Shown here: positions 1 to 5,397 of the stretch, piece after piece | Layout of the letters: each line of letters begins with the position of its first letter | How positions within the stretch are numbered: the stretch's first letter is position 1 | Source of the DNA: Lentzea sp. | GTDB lineage: Bacteria > Actinomycetota > Actinomycetes > Mycobacteriales > Pseudonocardiaceae | Length of the DNA stretch: 10,719 nucleotides | Reading direction: 5' to 3' | Assembly (NCBI GenBank): GCA_030146905.1 | Contig: JASLAV010001011.1 | Coordinates: forward strand, 1-10,719 | Program-made: the position numbers and the translations under genes | Notes under the pieces: generated by a model | Seen by the model: the letters and a program-made list of their open reading frames with translations, nothing else | The model's database searches: none | What the model was told of the DNA's origin: nothing

Positions 1-534
1 TTCAGCTCCGTCTACCGCGTCCTGCGCGCCATGGAGGAGTCCGGCCAGGTCATCCGCGGCTATGTGGTCGAGGGCCTGGGCGCCGCCCAGTTCGCCGCCC
101 GCGGCGCCGTCGACCGCCTCCGCACCCTCTCCCGCTCCCCAGGCCAACCCCCGCAGCCCGCCGACCACCCCGCCGTGGTCCTGGCGGCAGCCGATCCGGC
201 CCAGCCCTACGGCGCCGCCCTGCCCTGGCCCGACCCGCTCGGCGAGGGCAAACACCGCCCAGCCCGCAAAGCCGGCGCCTTGGCCGTCCTCGTCGACGGC
301 ACCCCGGCCCTGTACGTCGAACGCGGCGGCAAATCCCTGCTCTCCTTCACCGACGACGACCCGACCCTCCGCATCGCCGCCAACGCCCTGAGCCGCGCAG
401 TCCGCGACGGCTGGCTCGGCCAGCTGGCCGTCCAACGCGCCGACGGCGAAGCCGCCCTCACCTCCCACCTGGCAACCGTTCTGCAAGAAGCCGGCTTCCG
501 CGCCACCCCCAAGGGCCTCCGCCTACGCGCCTAA
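1..534 (+). CDS. lhr: C-terminal end of Lhr-type ATP-dependent helicase (5' truncated)
   Basis: The reading frame is open from base 1 and gives 177 residues before a TAA stop. It begins FSSVYRVLRAMEESGQVIRG and continues with YVVEGLGAAQFA, the signature found near the C-terminus of actinobacterial Lhr (large helicase-related) proteins. The middle DGTPALYVERGGKSLL and the end AGFRATPKGLRLRA also match the tail of this family. Lhr is a superfamily 2 DNA-dependent ATPase and 3'-5' helicase of about 1500 residues linked to DNA repair. The motor domains lie outside the window, so only the accessory C-terminal domain is visible. In mycobacteria an Nei-type DNA glycosylase gene lies beside lhr; here no gene follows for about 760 bases. 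The identification is by recognition of the tail motifs and is fairly secure. Confidence 0.85.
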   Translation, partial: FSSVYRVLRAMEESGQVIRGYVVEGLGAAQFAARGAVDRLRTLSRSPGQPPQPADHPAVVLAAADPAQPYGAALPWPDPLGEGKHRPARKAGALAVLVDGTPALYVERGGKSLLSFTDDDPTLRIAANALSRAVRDGWLGQLAVQRADGEAALTSHLATVLQEAGFRATPKGLRLRA

Positions 535-1297
535 CCCGCCACTCGCTCCAACGCACAGCCGCCGCTCACCCCGCCGCGGCCAGAACCTGGGCAACAACCC
601 AGGGCTCGACTCGGCTAGCCGTACATCCCAACCAGGCCACCGAACCTGTCCAAGCCCAGCCACCAACCTGCCTGTCCAGGCGAGCCCGCCCGTTCAGCCC
701 GGCCTCGGCAGCCCTGCCTGCTTTCCCTGCCAGGCGGTCCCAGGTCCCAGCCCGGCGCGGCGGACCGCCCGAACCGACGCGGGCATCGCTTGCGTCAACG
801 CGAACGCCGAGTCCACAACCGACGCAGGCTCGTGCCAACACCGCACGGGTGCTCTCCCAGCCGACGGTGTCCGCTCGCCACAGGTGCGGTGCCACCGCCG
901 CTCCGGTTCGCGGTGTCCTCACCTGCTCCGGGCGCTATCCCCCAACCCCACGCGCATCCATCCCTGGCACCTGTTCGCCAAGCCTGCGTCTGTTCACCAC
1001 ACCGAAGACTTCGGTTGCGGTCTGCCCACACTTGCCAGCTGCTGTCCGTTCCTGACGCCGGCCTGAGGCAGCTCTCCGCATCGCTTCCACGTCCCCAGAT
1101 CAGCCTGACGCTGTGTCCGGTTCCGCGACCTCGCCTGAGAACCCTGAAACCACGAGCCCGGCCGCACCCCCGCGTTCCTCCTATTGCGGGCGGGCGAACT
1201 GCCGGATCAGGACGTAGTTCTGTGTGCACGGGAGACAAGACGACGGCGAGGACCAATCCGGACAAGCTTCACCCAGTCGAGTGACGCATGCGAAGGG
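535..1297. other. Gene-free, C-skewed spacer
   Basis: About 760 bases between the convergent lhr and acdS genes contain no reading frame that I recognise. Overlapping frames of 120 to 165 codons exist on both strands, but they are rich in Arg, Cys, Trp and Pro, match no family I know, and lack a convincing ribosome-binding site. The + strand has far more C than G through 600-1160, and the sequence lacks the strong third-position GC rhythm of the neighbouring genes. No tRNA, IS end or direct-repeat array was seen. It may be a decayed gene or a long 3' spacer. Confidence 0.6.
586..603 (+). terminator. Small hairpin downstream of lhr, weak terminator candidate
   Basis: CCTGGG and CCCAGG form a perfect 6-bp stem around the loop CAACAA, about 50 bases after the lhr stop codon. 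No T-rich tract follows. It is the only clear hairpin I see shortly after lhr, but it could be chance. Confidence 0.25.
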
Positions 1298-2284
1298 TCA
1301 GGCCGGGAAGAGGGAGCTGTAGGCGTTGAGGGCGGGTTGGCCGCCGAGGTGGGCGTAGAGGACCGTGGAGGTGCGGTCGATCTCGCCGGAGGTCACGAGG
1401 TGGATGAGGCCGGCCAGGGACTTTCCCTCGTAGACGGGGTCGGTGATCATGCCTTCGAGCTGGGCGCCGAGGCGCATGGCGTCGAGGGTGGAGTCGTCGG
1501 GGAGGCCGTAGACGCCTGCGTGGAAGCGGTCGTCGAGGAGGATGTCCTCTTCGGACACCGTGGTGTTGCGGAGCTTGGCGGTGTTGTGGGCGATGCGGGT
1601 GATCTGGGCGCGGGTTTCGGCGGGTTTGGCGGAGGCGTCGATGCCGAGGACGCGGCGGTTGGGGTCGTCGGCGAAACCGGCGACCATGCCGGCCTGGGTG
1701 CTGCCGGTGACGGAGCAGACGATGATGGTGTCGAAGAAGATGCCGAGCTGGGCCTCTTGTTCGCGTACCTCGTCGGCCCAGGTTGCGAAGCCCATGCCGC
1801 CCAAGGGGTGGTCGGAGGCGCCTGCCGGGATCGGGTAGGGGGTGCCGCCGGCGGCGCGGACGTCGTTGATGGCCTGTTCCCAGGCGGGTTTGATGCCGAT
1901 GCCGAACTCGGCGCTCACCAGGCGGACGTCGGCGCCCATCATGCGGCTCAGCAGGATGTTGCCGACGCGGTCGTGGCCGGTGTCGGTCCAGTCGACCCAG
2001 CTTTCTTGCACCAGAACGGCTTTCAGGCCGGCGCGGGCGGCCGCGGCGGCGACCTGGCGGGTGTGGTTGGACTGGATGCCGCCGATGGAGACGAGGGTGT
2101 CGCAGCCGGTGGCGAGGGCGTCGGCGACGAGGTACTCGAGTTTGCGGGTCTTGTTGCCGCCGTAGGCGAGGCCGGAGTTGCAGTCCTCGCGTTTGGCCCA
2201 GATCGCGGCGCCGCCGAGGTGGGCGGTCAGGCGGTCCAGGCGGTGGATCGGGGACGGGCCGAAGAGCAGCGGGTACCTGTTCAC
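1298..2284 (-). CDS. acdS: 1-aminocyclopropane-1-carboxylate (ACC) deaminase
   Basis: The 328-residue product is a fold-type II PLP enzyme that cleaves ACC, the plant ethylene precursor, to 2-oxobutanoate and ammonia in the cytoplasm. The family motifs are all present: [11 protein letters not shown] near residue 30, [11 protein letters not shown] with the probable PLP lysine K45, SIGGIQSN with S72, and [16 protein letters not shown] carries Y259, DPVYEGKS carries Y285 and E286, and AHLGG carries L313. By position these match K51, S78, Y268, Y294, E295 and L322 of the Pseudomonas enzyme. The Glu and Leu pair is what separates true ACC deaminases from the related D-cysteine desulfhydrases. Length is close to the usual 338. 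The GTG start at 2284 is preceded by GGAGGAACT and overlaps the stop of the upstream GntR gene as GTGA, so the two genes are probably cotranscribed and translationally coupled. Confidence 0.93.
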   Translation of the reverse strand: MNRYPLLFGPSPIHRLDRLTAHLGGAAIWAKREDCNSGLAYGGNKTRKLEYLVADALATGCDTLVSIGGIQSNHTRQVAAAAARAGLKAVLVQESWVDWTDTGHDRVGNILLSRMMGADVRLVSAEFGIGIKPAWEQAINDVRAAGGTPYPIPAGASDHPLGGMGFATWADEVREQEAQLGIFFDTIIVCSVTGSTQAGMVAGFADDPNRRVLGIDASAKPAETRAQITRIAHNTAKLRNTTVSEEDILLDDRFHAGVYGLPDDSTLDAMRLGAQLEGMITDPVYEGKSLAGLIHLVTSGEIDRTSTVLYAHLGGQPALNAYSSLFPA

Positions 2285-2910
2285 AGTTCCTCCTGGAGCG
2301 TGCTCCAGTTCTCGTCCACGAGGAGGGCGGCCTGCTTGTCGTCGCGCCGTTCGCAGGCCTCGATGATCTGCTGGTGCTGCGTCACCGAGTGGCGGGCGTT
2401 GGGCGAGGAGAAGCGGCTGTGCTCGGCGCGGCGGACGAGTGGGGTGAAGCGGTCGATGGTGGCGGCGATCGCGAAGTTGTCGCAGCGGTGGACGGAGACG
2501 GCGTGGAACTCGTCGTCGGCGGCGAGGGCGGCGACCACGTCGTTGGCGTCGAGGGCCTTCTTGAAGGCCTTGTTGGCGGCGCGCATCGCGGCGAAGTCGT
2601 CGTCGGTCATCGTGGGAACGGCGAGGCCGGCGGCGAGGGCGTGCATCGACCGCACGACGACGAGAGCGTCGCGCACGGGTTCTGCTTCCAGTGCGGTGAC
2701 GCGGGTGTAGGCGTGTGGCTTGGTCTCGACGAGGCCCTCGTCGGTGAGCGTCGCCAGTGCCTCGCGCACCGGGGTGCGGGAGAGGCCGAGCTTCTGCGCC
2801 AGCTCGACGTCCTTGATGGCGGTGCCCGGCTGGAGGTCGCCGCGCACGATCGCCGACCTGATCTCCGCGGCTGCCCGCTCCTTGAGCGACCCATATCCAA
2901 TATATTGCAT
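2281..2910 (-). CDS. GntR family regulator, FCD type (AcdR-like)
   Basis: The 209-residue product has a GntR winged helix over roughly residues 8-75, including [20 protein letters not shown] helical FCD ligand domain follows, with the D-x3-H pair D132/H136 and a later His, H179. The final metal-binding His usual in this class falls on N201 here. Regulators of this type are commonly found next to acdS in actinobacteria, so it probably controls ACC deaminase in response to ACC or a related ligand; that role is inferred from context. I chose ATG 2910 because a TANNNT -10 box sits seven bases before it, there is no Shine-Dalgarno, and a transcript starting on the ATG would be leaderless. An in-frame TTG at 2946 abuts a terminator hairpin and is less likely. 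The stop overlaps the acdS start by four bases. Confidence 0.88.
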   Translation of the reverse strand: MQYIGYGSLKERAAAEIRSAIVRGDLQPGTAIKDVELAQKLGLSRTPVREALATLTDEGLVETKPHAYTRVTALEAEPVRDALVVVRSMHALAAGLAVPTMTDDDFAAMRAANKAFKKALDANDVVAALAADDEFHAVSVHRCDNFAIAATIDRFTPLVRRAEHSRFSSPNARHSVTQHQQIIEACERRDDKQAALLVDENWSTLQEEL

Positions 2911-2915
2911 ATTGG
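2897..2915. promoter_or_regulatory. Inverted-repeat operator across the GntR start codon
   Basis: CCAATAT and ATATTGG form a perfect 7-bp inverted repeat with a 5-base centre. It is strikingly AT-rich against the surrounding GC-rich DNA. On the minus strand it covers the predicted transcription start and ATG at 2910. GntR-family regulators bind short palindromes of this size at their own promoters, so this is the likely autoregulatory operator controlling both the regulator and acdS. Position and symmetry are seen; binding is inferred. Confidence 0.6.
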
Positions 2916-2917
2916 TG

Positions 2918-2946
2918 AGGGTAAGGCGGGTCACGGGTGAACGCAA
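2918..2946 (-). promoter_or_regulatory. Predicted leaderless promoter of the GntR-acdS unit
   Basis: On the minus strand TTGCGT (2946-2941) and TACCCT (2923-2918) are separated by 17 bases. Seven bases then lead to ATG 2910, placing the expected +1 on or next to the A of the start codon. The -35 begins directly at the foot of the preceding terminator hairpin, so the whole promoter fits in under 40 bases. Confidence 0.5.
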
Positions 2947-2979
2947 CTGGCCCGCAGCACGAGGTGTGCTGCGGGCCAG
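2947..2979 (-). terminator. Strong hairpin terminator after the GNAT gene
   Basis: CTGGCCCGCAGCAC and GTGCTGCGGGCCAG form a perfect 14-bp stem around a 5-base loop. It begins about 19 bases beyond the stop codon of the minus-strand acetyltransferase gene. On that strand it is followed by TTGCGTT, a weak T-rich tail. This is the expected stop for the YbaK-GNAT transcript and insulates the next unit. Confidence 0.75.
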
Positions 2980-2997
2980 GAACAGGAACCAAAGGGG

Positions 2998-3561
2998 CTA
3001 GCCGAGCGGCAGAACCCGTCCGAGCACCGCGACCGGGCGCGGGTCGCCGGTGAACTGGTAGTGCCGCAGCACGTCCTGGAACCCGACGCGGCGGTACAGC
3101 TTCCACGCCTTGCTCGGGCCCTCGGGTGTGGACAGCAGCACACGGGAGGAGTGGACGCCCTCCAGGAGCCGGCGCAGCAGGTCCTCGCCGAGACCACGGC
3201 CCTGGGCACGCGGCAGCACGTGCAGTTCGGTGAGCTCGAAGTAGTCCTCGAGCCAGTCGTCGACGACGGCGGGCGACGCGACGGCCATGAGGCCGCGCCG
3301 CACCTGTTCGTGCCACCACTGCCCGGTGGCGCCGCGGTAGCCGTAACCGATGCCGACGAGCTCGTCGTGCTCTCCCACCGCCACCACGCAGCGCCAGTCC
3401 TCGCGCATCATGTGCGCGAGCCACATCGGGGCGCGCTGCTCGACGGTGCCGGGCGGGTAGTTCATCGCGGTCACGTACAGCGCGAGTGCCTCGCCCAGCC
3501 GCGTGTTCAGCTCCGCGGCGGTCATCTCGACGATGCGCTCCAGGCGCGGCGAGGCCGTCAC
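2998..3561 (-). CDS. GNAT family N-acetyltransferase
   Basis: The 187-residue protein has the GNAT fold signature. The acetyl-CoA binding motif A, with [14 protein letters not shown] at about 112-125 (the QGRGLG pyrophosphate loop), is followed by helix DLLRRLLEG. Motif B then appears as [11 protein letters not shown] at about 152-162. It should transfer an acetyl group from acetyl-CoA to an amine, but the substrate cannot be read from the sequence. The GTG start at 3561 overlaps the stop of the upstream YbaK-like gene as GTGA, implying coupling; an internal ATG at 3525 is an alternative start. A strong hairpin lies just after the TAG stop. Family call secure, specific role unknown. Confidence 0.87.
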   Translation of the reverse strand: MTASPRLERIVEMTAAELNTRLGEALALYVTAMNYPPGTVEQRAPMWLAHMMREDWRCVVAVGEHDELVGIGYGYRGATGQWWHEQVRRGLMAVASPAVVDDWLEDYFELTELHVLPRAQGRGLGEDLLRRLLEGVHSSRVLLSTPEGPSKAWKLYRRVGFQDVLRHYQFTGDPRPVAVLGRVLPLG

Positions 3562-4046
3562 GACGACACCACCGCCACGCGGCCGCCCGTCAGCGCCACC
3601 AGGTCCGCGAAGGTCGTGGGGTAGACGGCATGCGGATGTCCCGCGGCCGCCCAGATCTCCTCGTAACCGGACAAGGCCTCGTCCACCACCGTCTCGATCG
3701 GCTCCGGGTGCCCGACCGGCGACACGCCGCCGATCACCTGACCCGTGTGCTCGCGCACGAACTCCGGATCGGCGCGCTTCACCGCGTCCGCGCCCACCAG
3801 CTCGGCGACGAGTGAGGTGTCCGCGCGGTGCGCGCCTGAGGTGAGCACCAGCAGCGGTGCCGCCACGCCGTCGCGCACCGCCGCGAAGAGCAGGCTGTTC
3901 GCGATCGCGCCGACCTGCACGCCCACCGCGTCGGCGGCGGCGGCCGCGGTCCGCACGGCATCCGGCAGCACGACGATGCGTGCGGCGGTGGCGGGTGGCA
4001 GCGCATCCGCGACCTTGCGGATTCCGGGATGTTCGAGCGCACTCAC
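3558..4046 (-). CDS. YbaK/EbsC family aminoacyl-tRNA deacylase-like protein
   Basis: The 162-residue product is a single YbaK/ProX-like editing domain. Key landmarks are [13 protein letters not shown] (42-54), [12 protein letters not shown] (65-76), K90 at the position of the catalytic lysine, [14 protein letters not shown] (101-114) and the C-terminal [11 protein letters not shown] (135-145). Proteins of this family hydrolyse mischarged tRNAs such as Cys- or Ala-tRNA(Pro) in the cytoplasm, though the exact substrate cannot be predicted here. GTG 4046 is the only sensible start before [11 protein letters not shown]; no Shine-Dalgarno or TANNNT box is obvious upstream. The frame stays open further upstream, but that part reads as non-coding. 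It overlaps the GNAT gene by four bases, forming a two-gene unit divergent from the HEPN operon. Confidence 0.88.
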   Translation of the reverse strand: MSALEHPGIRKVADALPPATAARIVVLPDAVRTAAAAADAVGVQVGAIANSLLFAAVRDGVAAPLLVLTSGAHRADTSLVAELVGADAVKRADPEFVREHTGQVIGGVSPVGHPEPIETVVDEALSGYEEIWAAAGHPHAVYPTTFADLVALTGGRVAVVSS

Positions 4047-4088
4047 GTAACCATCAGACCACGACTGGCGCCCACGTGGTGGGCCGGG

Positions 4089-4118
4089 TTGAGGAATCCA
4101 TCGGCCGGGAGCTACGCT
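4089..4118 (+). promoter_or_regulatory. Predicted promoter of the HEPN operon
   Basis: TTGAGG (4089-4094) and TACGCT (4113-4118) are separated by 18 bases and resemble a sigma-70-type actinobacterial promoter. The expected start of transcription, near 4125, falls at the left edge of the SOS-box palindrome, an ideal position for repression. Confidence 0.5.
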
Positions 4119-4124
4119 GAGCCG

Positions 4125-4146
4125 GACTCGAACACGTGTTCGAGTC
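4125..4146. promoter_or_regulatory. LexA-type SOS box within a perfect 22-bp palindrome
   Basis: The half-sites GACTCGAACAC and GTGTTCGAGTC are exact reverse complements. The core at 4128-4143 reads TCGAAC-ACGT-GTTCGA, which fits the published mycobacterial LexA consensus TCGAAC-N4-GTTCGA with no mismatch. It overlaps the predicted transcription start of the + strand HEPN operon, about 105 bases before the ATG, and lies 82 bases upstream of the divergent YbaK-like gene. I infer that LexA represses the HEPN operon and that DNA damage induces it. Confidence 0.75.
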
Positions 4147-4155
4147 GCACCATGC

Positions 4156-4192
4156 CTCGGAGGTGGGGTGGGGGAAGCACCCCACCTCCGAG
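4156..4192 (+). promoter_or_regulatory. Strong stem-loop in the HEPN operon leader
   Basis: CTCGGAGGTGGGGTG and CACCCCACCTCCGAG form a perfect 15-bp stem around the loop GGGGAAG. It sits about 30 bases after the predicted transcription start and 57 bases before the ATG. No T-run follows, so it is not a classical terminator. It may act as an attenuator, an mRNA stabiliser or a protein-binding element. The 3' arm ending CCGAG could alternatively pair with CTCGG at 4208-4212. Confidence 0.6.
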
Positions 4193-4194
4193 AG

Positions 4195-4215
4195 CCGCCG
4201 GCTTCCCCTCGGCGG
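4195..4215 (+). promoter_or_regulatory. Second leader hairpin before the HEPN gene
   Basis: CCGCCG and CGGCGG form a 6-bp all-GC stem with a 9-base loop, directly after the larger stem-loop. It lies upstream of the Shine-Dalgarno GAGGAGG (4238-4244), which it leaves free. It competes with the alternative CCGAG/CTCGG pairing noted for the larger stem-loop. Confidence 0.4.
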
Positions 4216-4249
4216 AGACGTCGTTCACCGACGCCACGAGGAGGCCGAG

Positions 4250-4654
4250 ATGACTGCCATCGACTTCCCCATCCCGTTGCCACCCGCATCCGCGCTCGCG
4301 TTGCTGCAGCAGGCACGTGACTCGCTCGCCGAGTCCGAACGCACGCCAGAGCCACCGGAGCGGTTCGCCACCGCCTATCTCGCCGCGTTGCGTGCTGCCG
4401 CCGCGGTGCTCGCGTTACGAGGACGACCTCATCGCGGGCGATCGAAACCGACCAGCGCGTGGGTGCTGCTCGCCGCGATCGCGCCGGAGATGAGTGAGTG
4501 GGCCACGTTCTTCGCGTCGTGGTCGTCCACACGGGCCGCTGTGCTCGCGGGCATCACCAGACATGTCAACGCGCGCACGGCCGACGACCTCGTGCGCCAG
4601 ACCGATCAGTTCGTGACGCTCGTGGGCTGTGTGATGAATGAGGCCAAGCGGTGA
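4250..4654 (+). CDS. SAV_6107-type HEPN domain protein
   Basis: The 134-residue product is a small all-alpha protein resembling the actinobacterial SAV_6107 HEPN family. It has an Ala/Leu-rich first helix (ASALALLQQARDSLAES), then FATAYLAALRAAAAVLALRGRP at about 39-60 and SAWVLLAAIAPEMSEWATFFA at about 69-89. The family has no established biochemical activity. I do not see the R-x4-6-H motif of HEPN ribonuclease toxins, so toxin function is not supported. ATG 4250 is chosen because GAGGAGG (4238-4244) precedes it by five bases. From memory, relatives often lie near SOS polymerase genes, which would fit the LexA-type box upstream. The stop overlaps the next start as GTGA. Confidence 0.8.
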   Translation: MTAIDFPIPLPPASALALLQQARDSLAESERTPEPPERFATAYLAALRAAAAVLALRGRPHRGRSKPTSAWVLLAAIAPEMSEWATFFASWSSTRAAVLAGITRHVNARTADDLVRQTDQFVTLVGCVMNEAKR

Positions 4655-5397
4655 ACTCGCTCGACATCTTGCGCCGTGAGGCGGAACTGCTCGCCATGTC
4701 CGCGCTCGGCCAGCCGCCGCACAAGGGCGTGCCGGCCTGTCCCGGGCTCAACCTCGGGGAGACCGTGCGGCACGTCGGCAGCGGTTACCGCAGAACGCTG
4801 GAGTGGATCAGGCTCGGCCGCGAGCCCGAAGCCGGCGAGTGGCAGGACTACCCGGAGCCGGGGGAGAACACGCTCGACTTCATGCGGTCGGGCGCGGAGG
4901 CCGTGCTCGCCGAACTCGGCGCGCACGACGAGGACGAGCCGTGCGCGACGTGGTGGCCCGATCGGCAGAATCACGGGTTCTGGCGGCGGCGGCTCGCGCA
5001 CGAAACGACCGTGCACCGCATGGACGTCCAGGGCGCGGCGGGCATGGAGGCCGGCGCGGTCAGCGACGAGGTCGCGGCCGACGGCGTCGACGAGGTGCTC
5101 ACGTTGTGGCTGGGGCACAAGCTGGACGTGCTCGGCGTGCGGGGGTCGCGGGACAGCCTGGTCGCCATCCAGGTCGAGGACCACGTGTGGCTCACGCGCT
5201 GCGGCCCGCACGGCGCGTCGGCGTGGCGCGTCGTCAACCCCGAGGACGCCCACCTCGCCGACGCACAGGTGTCGGCGAGCCCGATGACGATGTACCGCTG
5301 GTTGTGGGGACGGCTGCCCGACCGCATGGTCGAGGTGGTCGGCGACCACGACGCGATCGCACAGCTGTGGGCGCTACTGCGGCTCGCGACCAAGTAG
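4651..5397 (+). CDS. Maleylpyruvate isomerase family, mycothiol-dependent (DinB/YfiT superfamily) protein
   Basis: The 248-residue protein has an N-terminal four-helix DinB-like metal-binding domain (MDMPI_N type). Its three probable metal ligands are H41 (ETVRHVGSGY), E118 and H122 (HETTVHRMDV). They correspond to H52, E144 and H148 of the Corynebacterium mycothiol-dependent maleylpyruvate isomerase. A C-terminal domain follows from about residue 150 (GVRGSRDSLVAIQVEDHVWLTRC) and ends RLPDRMVEVVGDHDAIAQLWALLRLA. Relatives are metal enzymes that use mycothiol or another low-molecular-weight thiol, often for detoxification; the substrate is unknown. GTG 4651 overlaps the HEPN stop as GTGA, so both share the SOS-type promoter. 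The last 24 bases overlap the end of the convergent phoD-like gene. Confidence 0.87.
   Translation: MNSLDILRREAELLAMSALGQPPHKGVPACPGLNLGETVRHVGSGYRRTLEWIRLGREPEAGEWQDYPEPGENTLDFMRSGAEAVLAELGAHDEDEPCATWWPDRQNHGFWRRRLAHETTVHRMDVQGAAGMEAGAVSDEVAADGVDEVLTLWLGHKLDVLGVRGSRDSLVAIQVEDHVWLTRCGPHGASAWRVVNPEDAHLADAQVSASPMTMYRWLWGRLPDRMVEVVGDHDAIAQLWALLRLATK

Noticed and set aside
790..1284. Overlapping long open frames on both strands in the spacer
   Set aside because: Products are low-complexity (rich in Arg, Pro, Cys and Trp), resemble no family, and lack ribosome-binding sites; typical of high-GC shadow frames.
2285..3424. Continuous minus-strand frame joining acdS to upstream DNA (708 codons)
   Set aside because: Upstream of GTG 2284 the frame runs antiphase through the GntR and GNAT genes, which are clearly coding in another frame; the extension is arginine-rich shadow sequence.
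4125..4160. tRNA T-arm-like string GTTCGAGTC followed by CACCA
   Set aside because: No 5-bp T-stem, anticodon arm or acceptor pairing can be built on either strand; the match is explained by the LexA-type palindrome.
4136..4249. Longer HEPN protein starting at GTG 4136
   Set aside because: This start would lie inside the SOS box, and the extra residues run through the leader stem-loops. ATG 4250 has a good Shine-Dalgarno.
4047..4532. N-terminal extension of the YbaK-like protein
   Set aside because: The open frame crosses the SOS-box control region and the divergent HEPN gene, and its product does not resemble the family.
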